In this document: positions 35,476 through 43,679 of the stretch, in pieces | How positions within the stretch are numbered: position 1 is the first letter of the stretch | How the letters are laid out: every line of letters starts with the position of its first letter | NCBI RefSeq assembly: GCF_009796865.1 | Contig: NZ_CP047028.1 | Span: 868,001 to 932,000, forward strand | Source: Formosa sp. L2A11 | Lineage (GTDB): Bacteria; Bacteroidota; Bacteroidia; Flavobacteriales; Flavobacteriaceae | Reading direction: 5' to 3' | DNA length: 64,000 nucleotides | The notes under the pieces: model-generated | The model's input: only the letters and a program-made list of their open reading frames with translations | What the model was told of the DNA's origin: nothing | Database searches by the model: none | Translations under genes and position numbers: made by a program

Positions 35476-38235
35476 TTATCGTTGGTTGTTTTTTGTTCTA
35501 TCGAAAACAAAGTCGATTACTTCTTTATGGCGACGTTTAGATCGAGTTGAACTACCAGCAGCAGGTGCACCATAAGAACGTCTTCCTGCAAATCTGAATG
35601 TTTTAGCTTCGTCTAAATGCATTAACATGTGTGAATAAGCCCCCATGTTTCTTGGTTCTTCCTGTGCCCAAACTATTTCTTCTGCACCACTATACTTAGC
35701 AATTGCATCTCTAATTGCAGTTGCAGGTAATGGGAATAATTGTTCTACTCTTACTAAAGCAATATCTTCTCTTCCTTGTTCTTCTTTCTCTTCTAATAAG
35801 TCGTAATAGAATTTACCAGTAACAAAAACAAGAGATTTTACTTTTTTAGCCTGAGCAGTAACATCGTCTATTACCATTTGGAAACCTCCGTTTGCAAATT
35901 CATCTACAGTAGAGACCACTTTTGGGTGACGCAATAAACTCTTAGGTGTAAAAACAATTAAAGGTTTTCTGAAATTAGATTTCATTTGCTTACGCAACAA
36001 GTGATAAATATTTGCAGGTGTTGTGCAGTCTGCTACAAACATATTGTCTTTTGCACACAATTGTAAATAACGTTCCATACGTGCAGATGAATGCTCTGCC
36101 CCCTGACCTTCATAACCATGAGGTAATAACATTACCAATCCGTTTTGAAGTTTCCACTTATCTTCTGCAGCAGAAATATATTGATCTAACATAATTTGAG
36201 ACCCATTACTAAAATCTCCAAACTGTGCTTCCCAAATTGTTAATGTTTTTGGACTAGCCATGGCGTAACCATAATCGAATCCTACAACACCATATTCAGA
36301 TAATAAAGAGTTATAAATAAAGAATCGGCCTTGATTATCACTTAACTGATTAAGTAAAACCACTTCTTCTTCACTATCTTCTACTTTAATAACAGCATGA
36401 CGGTGAGAAAATGTACCACGCTCTACATCTTGTCCAGACATTCTAACATCGAAACCTTCTTCTAAAAGTGTTCCATATGCTAAATGTTCTGCCATAGCCC
36501 AATCTAATCTATCTTCTTCAAACATCACTTTTCTAGACTGTACTAAACGTTCAATCTTACGAATAAATTTTTTGTCTTCAGGTAAATTAGAAATCACATT
36601 TGCGATTTGCGCTAATTTTTCTTTTGATACCGTTGTGTCTACAGGTTTCATCATATCTTGCTCGGTAACGCGAACAAAATCTTTCCATTCATCTTTCATG
36701 AACGGTGTAATTACTGTTTTTTCTTCTTTACGAGAATCGACTAACTCTTCTTCTAAACTCGCTTTATAAGACACTTCAAGTTGCTTAACATAATCTTTAT
36801 CGATTACACCTTCGCTTATTAATTTTTCAGCATAAATATCTCTTGGATTCTTATGCTTAGCAATTGCTTTATATAATTTAGGTTGCGTAAAACGAGGTTC
36901 GTCACCTTCGTTATGCCCATATTTTCTATATCCTAATAAATCAATAAACACATCGCGTTTAAAATGCATTCTAAAATCTAAAGCAAAAAGCATGGCATGT
37001 ACCACCGCTTCAACATCATCTGCGTTTACGTGTAATACTGGCGATAAAGTTACTTTAGCAACATCTGTACAATAGGTACTAGAACGAGCATCTAAATAAT
37101 TGGTTGTAAATCCGATTTGGTTATTTACAACAATATGAAGCGTTCCATTGGTTTTATAACCATCTAGTTGTGCCATTTGCACAATTTCGTACACTAAACC
37201 TTGACCTGCAATAGCGGCATCACCATGCACTACAATTGGTAGCACTTGCGATGGGTCTTCTGCATATTTATCGTCTTGTTTAGCACGAACAATACCTTCT
37301 ACAACAGCTCCTACCGTTTCTAAATGCGATGGATTTGGAGCAATGTTTAGGTTTATTTTTTTTCCGTTATCGGTTTCACGATTACTCGTCCAACCTAAGT
37401 GGTATTTCACATCACCATCAAAGATTTCTTCTGCGTAATCTTTACCATCAAATTCACTAAAGATATCTTTAGCAGATTTTCCGAAGATATTTGTAAGTGT
37501 ACTTAAACGACCACGGTGGGCCATTCCCATTACAAATTCTTTTACACCATAATCTGCTGCTTTTTCAATAACAGCGTCTATTGCGGGGATTAAAGACTCT
37601 CCACCTTCTAATGAAAATCGTTTCTGACCAACATATTTGGTATGTAAGAAACTCTCAAAAGAAACAGCTTCGTTAAGCTTTCTTAAAATATGTTTCTTAT
37701 GCTTTACATCGAAGTTTGGCTGATTATCGTTAACATTTAATTTTTGTTGAATCCAACTCTTTCGCTCTGGATTTCTAACATACATATATTCTATACCAAT
37801 AGAATCACAGTATATTTTTTCTAAATGTTTTATAATCTCTTTCAGCGTTTGAGATCCTATACCTAGGATTTCTCCTGCAGAAAAAACGGTACCTAAATCA
37901 CTATTAGATAGTCCGAAATTTTCTATAGCCAATGTTGGCGAATACGTTCGACGATCACGTACAGGGTTTGTTTTAGTAAACAAATGCCCTCTGGTACGGT
38001 AACCAGCTATCAATTGAACAACTTGAAATTCTTTGGTCAGGTTTTCTGAAACATGATCACAGGAGATATTCTCCATAGGTTCTGACTCAACGATATCGTT
38101 TTCGGTACCAAAATCATAACCTTGAAAAAAGGCTCTCCAACTTGGCTCAACTGAATCCGGGTTTTGTAAATATTGATCGTATAATTCAGCAAAATATGCT
38201 GTGGGTGCTGCGTTTAAAAAGGAATATTTATCCAT
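35476..38235 (-). CDS. sucA: 2-oxoglutarate dehydrogenase E1 component
   Basis: Thiamine-diphosphate-dependent decarboxylation of 2-oxoglutarate. I choose the ATG at 38235 (919 residues, MDKYSFLNAAPTAYF), the conserved start; upstream in-frame residues are not conserved and overlap the promoter. Features: the N-terminal TYSPTLAIENFGLS region, LIPAIDAVIEKA followed by FVMGMAHRGRLSTLTNI, the ThDP-binding GDAAIAGQG segment, and MLLPHGYEGQGAEHSSARMER in the C-terminal domain. It heads the sucA-sucB operon. An exact -7 element (38275-38282, minus strand) gives a leader of about 36 nt. Confidence 0.97.
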   Translation of the reverse strand: MDKYSFLNAAPTAYFAELYDQYLQNPDSVEPSWRAFFQGYDFGTENDIVESEPMENISCDHVSENLTKEFQVVQLIAGYRTRGHLFTKTNPVRDRRTYSPTLAIENFGLSNSDLGTVFSAGEILGIGSQTLKEIIKHLEKIYCDSIGIEYMYVRNPERKSWIQQKLNVNDNQPNFDVKHKKHILRKLNEAVSFESFLHTKYVGQKRFSLEGGESLIPAIDAVIEKAADYGVKEFVMGMAHRGRLSTLTNIFGKSAKDIFSEFDGKDYAEEIFDGDVKYHLGWTSNRETDNGKKINLNIAPNPSHLETVGAVVEGIVRAKQDDKYAEDPSQVLPIVVHGDAAIAGQGLVYEIVQMAQLDGYKTNGTLHIVVNNQIGFTTNYLDARSSTYCTDVAKVTLSPVLHVNADDVEAVVHAMLFALDFRMHFKRDVFIDLLGYRKYGHNEGDEPRFTQPKLYKAIAKHKNPRDIYAEKLISEGVIDKDYVKQLEVSYKASLEEELVDSRKEEKTVITPFMKDEWKDFVRVTEQDMMKPVDTTVSKEKLAQIANVISNLPEDKKFIRKIERLVQSRKVMFEEDRLDWAMAEHLAYGTLLEEGFDVRMSGQDVERGTFSHRHAVIKVEDSEEEVVLLNQLSDNQGRFFIYNSLLSEYGVVGFDYGYAMASPKTLTIWEAQFGDFSNGSQIMLDQYISAAEDKWKLQNGLVMLLPHGYEGQGAEHSSARMERYLQLCAKDNMFVADCTTPANIYHLLRKQMKSNFRKPLIVFTPKSLLRHPKVVSTVDEFANGGFQMVIDDVTAQAKKVKSLVFVTGKFYYDLLEEKEEQGREDIALVRVEQLFPLPATAIRDAIAKYSGAEEIVWAQEEPRNMGAYSHMLMHLDEAKTFRFAGRRSYGAPAAGSSTRSKRRHKEVIDFVFDRTKNNQR

Positions 38236-38274
38236 TGTTTTGTTTGAGAAATTCTCGCTTTGACAAATTTTACA

Positions 38275-38282
38275 CAAAAGTA
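38275..38282 (-). promoter_or_regulatory. sucA promoter, -7 element
   Basis: Minus-strand reading TACTTTTG is an exact TAnnTTTG. It precedes the start at 38235, whereas an upstream start at 38277 would lie inside it. Confidence 0.5.
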
Positions 38283-38353
38283 CAACTTTTACTAAACTTA
38301 GGTACCTTTTTCTTATATTTATAAGGGAATTTTAACTAAAATTTTTCTTGACT

Positions 38354-38881
38354 ATGAAAAAATCACATGCATACTTTGTTAAAAGTATAATCTTAATTTT
38401 TATTTTTTCTCTGTCTTTTAAGACTATTACTGCACAAAATGCAACTTTTAACGAAAAAATTAAATTTGGCGGAGGACTTGGACTTAGTTTTGGTAATGAA
38501 TTTTTTAGTGGCACAATAGAACCTTCAGCAATCTATCAATTTAATTCTCAATTCGCATTAGGAGCAGGTTTAAACTTTACGTACAACTCCCAGAAAGACT
38601 TCTACAAATCTACCATCTTAGGAGGTACATTAACCGGACTTTACAACCCAACACCAAATATTCAGTTATCTGGAGAATACCAACAATTACATGTAAATAG
38701 AAAATATGACAACGATAGAATTTTATATAGTGATGAAAAATATTGGTCACCCGCCTTACTTCTAGGTCTGGGATACCAAACCAATAATGTAACCGTTGGC
38801 GTACGTTACGATGTGCTTTACGACGATAACAAAAACATTTACGCTTCGCCTTGGGCACCTTTTATAAGAGTATATTTTTAA
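38354..38881 (+). CDS. Small outer membrane beta-barrel protein
   Basis: 175 residues from the ATG at 38354 (MKKSHAYFVKSIILIFIFS signal peptide, cleavage probably after TAQ near residue 27). An alternative TTG start two codons earlier adds nothing. The mature part has the rhythm of an eight-stranded barrel: IKFGGGLGLSFGNEF, FALGAGLNFTYNS, VTVGVRYDVLY and the C-terminal FIRVYF. No enzymatic motif. Function unknown; possibly a structural membrane protein. A perfect-palindrome terminator lies downstream. Confidence 0.72.
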   Translation: MKKSHAYFVKSIILIFIFSLSFKTITAQNATFNEKIKFGGGLGLSFGNEFFSGTIEPSAIYQFNSQFALGAGLNFTYNSQKDFYKSTILGGTLTGLYNPTPNIQLSGEYQQLHVNRKYDNDRILYSDEKYWSPALLLGLGYQTNNVTVGVRYDVLYDDNKNIYASPWAPFIRVYF

Positions 38882-39003
38882 TACACCCAATTACTATTAC
38901 CACATTTTATACAGTAAACACAAAACATTTATTAGCATAAGGTTATTTAACACAAGAAGAATATCGATATATTCTTAATTACAATTACTAAATAATTTAA
39001 AAC

Positions 39004-39051
39004 AAAAAAGGTATCGAGAGTCTTTATAAAGACTCTCGATACCTTTTTTTT
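39004..39051. terminator. Perfect 46-nt palindromic terminator
   Basis: 39004-39049 is a perfect palindrome with 23-bp arms (AAAAAAGG...CCTTTTTT ends, centre GTCTTTATAAAGAC), followed by T. It sits between convergent genes and would terminate in both directions. Every one of the 23 base pairs matches. Confidence 0.93.
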
Positions 39052-39072
39052 AAAACCTGAATTACAAGTATG

Positions 39073-39423
39073 TTATTTGTACTGATGCTTAAACCAAACC
39101 TTTTGCCATTCTCGTTTTAAAATAAGAAAAGCAACCTGTTCAGACAGCTTTAAAGTATCGCTACCATCTAAAGATTTAATTTGCTCTTCAGACACATCTA
39201 TAATATAAAGTAGATTTAAATACTCTGCAAATGCATTTTGAATGAGCTGAAATACGGTTTCATGCAATTGAAGCTTTAACTCGTCAGGCAAAATAGACGA
39301 TTCGACATCAAAATCTACATTAGCCAATCTAAAATCTTTATTTAACTGAAACACCAAATTACCATACAATTCGTATTGCAAAGAAGTATCCAACAGCTCC
39401 TGTATAGTTTCTAATTGCATCAT
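39073..39423 (-). CDS. Hypothetical protein linked to the polyprenyl synthase gene
   Basis: 116 residues, soluble, predominantly helical and acidic (SLQYELYGNLVFQLNKDFRLANVDF, then EQVAFLILKREWQKVWFKHQ). No motif I recognise. A start at 39420 (the second Met) is equally possible. The gene begins 12 bp after the polyprenyl synthase stop and is likely co-transcribed with it; the pairing suggests, but does not prove, a role linked to isoprenoid metabolism. Confidence 0.72.
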   Translation of the reverse strand: MMQLETIQELLDTSLQYELYGNLVFQLNKDFRLANVDFDVESSILPDELKLQLHETVFQLIQNAFAEYLNLLYIIDVSEEQIKSLDGSDTLKLSEQVAFLILKREWQKVWFKHQYK

Positions 39424-39435
39424 AATATTTTAAAA

Positions 39436-40410
39436 TTACACTTTTCTAGTCATTAAATTTTCACCAAAAAGCCTCAATAAACTCTTTTTATCTTCACTTA
39501 TATTTAAAGTTTCTAAAACAGAAAAGGCTTTGTTTGTGTAGCTTTCAATCTCTTTTGTTGTTTCATCTGCAGCTCCGCTACTTAAAAACAATTGTTTTAC
39601 AGACTGCACTTTCTCGGTACTATCTGTTGGCGTTACGCTAAACAAATGCAGTAATTCGCGTTGTTGTTCTTCACTAGAAAACTCTAGAGCTTTTAAATAC
39701 AAAAATGTCTTTTTGTTTTCAATAATATCTCCTCCTACTTGTTTTCCAAATGTTTTAGGATCTCCAAAAGCATCTAAATAATCGTCTTGTAATTGAAATG
39801 CAATCCCTAAATTTCTTCCAAAACTATAAATCCCTTCTTGTTCGGCCTTAGATGCTTTAGCCACTATTGCCCCCATTTGCATAGCAGCACCAACTAAAAC
39901 AGCCGTTTTGTATTCTATCATTTTTAAATACTCAGGAATTGTAACATCGTCTCTATTTTCAAAATCTACGTCGTACTGTTGCCCTTCACAAACCTCTAAA
40001 GCGGTTTTACTAAATAGCTTTGCTAAATCTCTAAACGTTTCAGATTCGTAATTTTCAAATAATTGATATGCCATAATCAGCATAGCATCTCCCGACAAAA
40101 TACCGGTATTAATATCCCACTTTTCATGTACCGTTTGGTTCCCGCGACGTAAAGGTGCATCGTCCATAATATCGTCATGAACTAAAGAAAAATTATGAAA
40201 CACCTCTATACTCAAGGCCGCGTCTAAAGCTGTTTTATGATCTGCGTTAAAAATTTCCGCAGTCATTAACGTTAGAACGGGTCTTAATCGCTTCCCTCCT
40301 AAATTTAAAATATAATCGATTGGCACATATAAAGATTGTGGCTGTCTGTCTGTTTTAAATTCTTTCAAGTAACTAATAAAAGCATCTTGATAGTATAATA
40401 TATTTTGCAT
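39436..40410 (-). CDS. Polyprenyl (geranylgeranyl/farnesyl) diphosphate synthase
   Basis: Trans-isoprenyl diphosphate synthase condensing IPP with allylic diphosphates. 324 residues. First Asp-rich motif DDIMDD (79-84), second DDYLDAFGD. The LGGKRLRP segment is at 38-44. The residue five before the first motif is Phe (F74), which in studied enzymes limits products to C15-C20, so a short-chain product is likely (inference). An exact -7 element ends only 5 nt from the ATG, giving an almost leaderless mRNA. It belongs to the same pathway as dxs at 54634-56406. Confidence 0.93.
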   Translation of the reverse strand: MQNILYYQDAFISYLKEFKTDRQPQSLYVPIDYILNLGGKRLRPVLTLMTAEIFNADHKTALDAALSIEVFHNFSLVHDDIMDDAPLRRGNQTVHEKWDINTGILSGDAMLIMAYQLFENYESETFRDLAKLFSKTALEVCEGQQYDVDFENRDDVTIPEYLKMIEYKTAVLVGAAMQMGAIVAKASKAEQEGIYSFGRNLGIAFQLQDDYLDAFGDPKTFGKQVGGDIIENKKTFLYLKALEFSSEEQQRELLHLFSVTPTDSTEKVQSVKQLFLSSGAADETTKEIESYTNKAFSVLETLNISEDKKSLLRLFGENLMTRKV

Positions 40411-40414
40411 GACA

Positions 40415-40422
40415 CAAAAATA
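40415..40422 (-). promoter_or_regulatory. -7 element of the polyprenyl synthase gene
   Basis: Minus-strand TATTTTTG, an exact TAnnTTTG, 5 nt from the ATG. Predicted leader is 0-2 nt. Confidence 0.5.
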
Positions 40423-40481
40423 ACAGAATAAACGTAATTATCACATAGAGTTTTTCAATGTTAACAAACAATTAAAACCTT

Positions 40482-40509
40482 GGAAACTTTTCTTGTTTTT
40501 ATAGTTTCC
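40482..40509. promoter_or_regulatory. Candidate TetR operator inside the efflux promoter
   Basis: GGAAACT (40482-40488) and AGTTTCC (40503-40509) form a perfect 7-bp inverted repeat, centres 21 bp apart (two helical turns). It covers the -33 TTG at 40493-40495 and stops just before the -7 element at 40515, the position expected for repression by the TetR protein encoded immediately downstream. Confidence 0.5.
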
Positions 40510-40522
40510 TTGATTATCTTTG
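40493..40522 (+). promoter_or_regulatory. Promoter of the tetR-RND efflux operon
   Basis: TTG at 40493-40495, a 19-bp spacer, and TATCTTTG at 40515-40522, a full match to the Bacteroidota consensus. It explains why the gene starts at 40541 and not at the TTG at 40520, which lies inside the element. Confidence 0.75.
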
Positions 40523-40540
40523 CACGCGAATAAAACACTA

Positions 40541-41149
40541 ATGAAAAAGAAGATTATTATAAAATCGGCCGAGCTTTTTTTAAATCTAGGATTTAAAAGT
40601 GTAACCATGGACGACATTGCAAATGAAATGGGAATTTCTAAGAAAACCATCTATCAATATTTCGAAACCAAAACAAAATTAATTGAGGCTACTGCTATAT
40701 ATAAATTTGAATGTATCTCGGAATCTATTGATGCTATTTTCAATTTAAACGCAAATCCGATAGACGAACTTTTTAAAATAAAAGAGTTTATCACAAATTA
40801 CATGAGCAATCAAAAGAAGTCTCCAGAATTTCAATTAAAAAAATACTACCCGCGCATACACACTATATTAAAACAAAAACAATTCGAGGTTATGCAAGGT
40901 TGTGTTAGTGGCAATCTAGATCGAGGAATAGCTGCAGGACTTTATAGAGATAATTTAAATGTAGAGTTTATTTCTAGAATTTACTTTAATTCTATGGGAG
41001 CACTTAAAGACCACGAGATATTTCCTGAAAATCAATTTTCGTTAGAAGATTTACTAGACAACTATTTAGAATACCATTTACGCGGTATTTGCACGCCTTT
41101 AGGCGTTACTTTATTAAATAAAAAGAATACTTTAATTAATTACAAATAA
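40541..41149 (+). CDS. TetR/AcrR family regulator of the efflux operon
   Basis: 202 residues from the ATG at 40541. N-terminal TetR helix-turn-helix: IIIKSAELFLNLGFKSVTMDDIANEMGISKKTIYQYF (about residues 4-45), a variable ligand-binding domain after it. It is the first gene of the operon and its stop overlaps the tolC-like ATG by one base (TAATG), so regulator and pump are made together. This suggests negative autoregulation through the palindrome at 40482-40509. Confidence 0.92.
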   Translation: MKKKIIIKSAELFLNLGFKSVTMDDIANEMGISKKTIYQYFETKTKLIEATAIYKFECISESIDAIFNLNANPIDELFKIKEFITNYMSNQKKSPEFQLKKYYPRIHTILKQKQFEVMQGCVSGNLDRGIAAGLYRDNLNVEFISRIYFNSMGALKDHEIFPENQFSLEDLLDNYLEYHLRGICTPLGVTLLNKKNTLINYK

Positions 41150-42492
41150 TGAGAAACAAACTAATATTACTATTTAGTTTATGCCTAAGTGTTACGGCAT
41201 TTGCTCAAGAAGGACCTGTTTCCTTTAGTTTACAAGAAGCTATAGATTACGCCTTAATAAATAATCGCACTGTAAAAAATGCAGTAAGAGATATTGAAAT
41301 TGCTGAAGAAAAAAAATGGGAAACAACCGCTACAGGTTTACCACAAATTAGCGCAACCGTAGACTACCAAAACTGGTTGAAACAACAAGTATCGTTAATT
41401 CCTGCCGAAATTTTTGGCGGAGACGCGGGAACTTATATTCCTGTAGAATTTAATACCAAACAAAACATAGGCGCAACAGCTACGTTAAGCCAATTACTAT
41501 TTGACGGATCGTATTTAGTAGGCCTGCAAGCCTCTAAAGTCTATTTAGAAATATCTAAAAACTCTAAAGTTAAAACAGATTTAGAAATTAGAAAAGCAGT
41601 TATTAACGCTTATGGAAACGTATTACTTTCAGAAGAAAGTTTAAAAATTTTAGAAAGCAATAAAGAAATTCTTGAATCTAATTTATATGAAATTCAGAAA
41701 ACATTTGAAAACGGACTCGAAGAAGAAGAAAGTGTAGAACAAATAAGAATTACACTCTCGGGTTTAATTAGTGACTTAAATAATGTAAAACGTTTAAATA
41801 TTTTATCCTACCAAATGCTGAATATTACGTTAGGTATAGATTTAAACACAGATACAGATCTTACAGATAATTTAGAAACTCTAAGTTTACAATACACTTC
41901 TTTAGAAGCTTTAGATGCAGATGAAAATGTTGAAAACACAATTGATTATCGTATTGCAGAAAACGACGTAGAAAGCAAAGATTTACTTGTAAAATTAGCT
42001 ATGAGTAAAGGTATGCCAACATTAAGTGCATATGTAAATGGTGGTTACAGCGCTTACGATAAGAATTTCGACTTTTTAAAAAACGATCAAAAATGGTATG
42101 GGTCGTCTTTATTAGGTGTAAGCTTAAATATTCCAATATTTAGTTCGTTAGGCAGATCTGCAGCAACACAACAAGCCAGAATAGATTTAGAAAAAGCAAA
42201 CGAATCTTTAACAGAAACAGAACAGCAACTTAAACTTCAAATTGCAACAGCAAAAAGCGATTACCAATATGCTATTGAAGATTACGCAAACAAAAAACTA
42301 AACTTAGAACTCTCAGAACGCATAGAACACAAGAATCAAGTGAAATTTTTTGAAGGTATTTCTTCAAGTTTCGATTTAAGACAAGCACAAACACAATTAT
42401 ATTCTGCACAGCAAGAATACTTACAATCTATGCTTGATATTATTAACAAGAAAGCAGAACTAGACGCTATTTTAAGCACACTAAACAATTAA
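41149..42492 (+). CDS. TolC family outer membrane efflux protein
   Basis: 447 residues. Signal peptide MRNKLILLFSLCLSVTAFAQ. The mature part has long amphipathic helices and short strand segments (VSFSLQEAIDYALINNRTVKNA, LSQLLFDGSYLVGLQASK), repeated in two halves as in TolC. It forms the outer membrane duct for the adaptor and RND pump encoded downstream. One base overlap with tetR, and 11 bp separate it from the adaptor gene. Confidence 0.93.
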   Translation: MRNKLILLFSLCLSVTAFAQEGPVSFSLQEAIDYALINNRTVKNAVRDIEIAEEKKWETTATGLPQISATVDYQNWLKQQVSLIPAEIFGGDAGTYIPVEFNTKQNIGATATLSQLLFDGSYLVGLQASKVYLEISKNSKVKTDLEIRKAVINAYGNVLLSEESLKILESNKEILESNLYEIQKTFENGLEEEESVEQIRITLSGLISDLNNVKRLNILSYQMLNITLGIDLNTDTDLTDNLETLSLQYTSLEALDADENVENTIDYRIAENDVESKDLLVKLAMSKGMPTLSAYVNGGYSAYDKNFDFLKNDQKWYGSSLLGVSLNIPIFSSLGRSAATQQARIDLEKANESLTETEQQLKLQIATAKSDYQYAIEDYANKKLNLELSERIEHKNQVKFFEGISSSFDLRQAQTQLYSAQQEYLQSMLDIINKKAELDAILSTLNN

Positions 42493-42503
42493 TCCAGACA
42501 ATT

Positions 42504-43670
42504 ATGAAACACATATATACAATCGCAGCCTTTGCATTTTTATTAATTTCCTGTGGCAACAAAGAAGAACCTGTAGAACACATTTTATCTGAAGGTAACC
42601 TAAAAAACATTCGTGCTAAACGTACAGAAATAGAAGCACAACAAGTAGCTATTAGTGAACAACTAAAATTAATAGATGAAAAAATAGCAGAATTAGACGA
42701 CACTAAAAAACTACCATTAGTAACTACGGTTCAAGCAAAAACAGAAAATTTTGTACACTTCTTAGAACTACAAGGAAGCGTACAAACCAAAGAAAATATT
42801 GTTATTTATTCTGAAACCTCTGGAATTCTTCAAGACATTTACGTTAAAGAAGGACAACACGTTAAAAAAGGACAAGTTTTAGCACGAATAGACGATGGCG
42901 GACTAGAACAACAAGTAGCACAGAGTGAAATTCAGCTTGCATTAACTAAAACCACTTTCGAGCGCCAGAAACGACTTTGGGACCAGAAAATTGGGAGTGA
43001 AATTCAGTTTCTTCAAGCAAAATCTACTTTCGAGGCTCAAGAACAAGCCGTAAACCAGTTAAAAACACAATTAGCAAAAGCAGCAATTACAGCACCATTT
43101 TCTGGCGTTATAGACGATATTATTACAGAACAAGGAAGTGTTGTTAGCCCCGGACAATCGCAACTTATGCGTATTGTAAACCTAAAAAACATGTATATAG
43201 AAACTGAAGTTCCAGAAAGCTATATTAAAGATGTCGTTGAAGGAAAAGAGGTAAAAGTAGAATTTCCAATTTTAGGAACTAGCGTAAACACTAAAATCCG
43301 TCAGGCAAGTAACTTTATTAACCCAGGAAACAGGACATTTAAAGTAGAAGTTGCCGTACCTAATAAGGAAGAAAACATAAAACCTAACTTAACTGCAAAA
43401 CTTAAGATTAACGATTACACTAATGAAAATGCACTTTTAATTCCGTTAAGCATCATTTCAGAAAACGCAAACGGAGAACAATACATTTATGTTGTTTCTA
43501 ATAAAAATGACAATGGAGAAGCTACTGTTAATCGCGCAATTATTAAAACAGGAAGAACACAAAATGATGTGATTGAGGTTTTAAGCGGTATAGAAAATGG
43601 CGCAGAAATTATTAAAGAAGGCGCACGTAGCGCAAGAGAAGGGCAAACCGTAAAAGTTATAAAATATTAA
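42504..43670 (+). CDS. RND efflux periplasmic adaptor, lipoprotein
   Basis: 388 residues of the membrane-fusion protein family. A lipobox near the N-terminus (LLISCGNK; Cys17 or so) predicts attachment to the inner membrane. The N-terminal coiled coil (about 35-68) is unusually long, ahead of the lipoyl-like half (GILQDIYVKEGQHVKKGQVLARIDD), the alpha-hairpin (about 130-170) and the second lipoyl half (KAAITAPFSGVIDDIITEQGSVVSPGQ). It links the TolC-like protein to the RND permease. Nine bases precede the permease gene. Confidence 0.93.
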   Translation: MKHIYTIAAFAFLLISCGNKEEPVEHILSEGNLKNIRAKRTEIEAQQVAISEQLKLIDEKIAELDDTKKLPLVTTVQAKTENFVHFLELQGSVQTKENIVIYSETSGILQDIYVKEGQHVKKGQVLARIDDGGLEQQVAQSEIQLALTKTTFERQKRLWDQKIGSEIQFLQAKSTFEAQEQAVNQLKTQLAKAAITAPFSGVIDDIITEQGSVVSPGQSQLMRIVNLKNMYIETEVPESYIKDVVEGKEVKVEFPILGTSVNTKIRQASNFINPGNRTFKVEVAVPNKEENIKPNLTAKLKINDYTNENALLIPLSIISENANGEQYIYVVSNKNDNGEATVNRAIIKTGRTQNDVIEVLSGIENGAEIIKEGARSAREGQTVKVIKY

Positions 43671-43679
43671 GCCTAAGTC

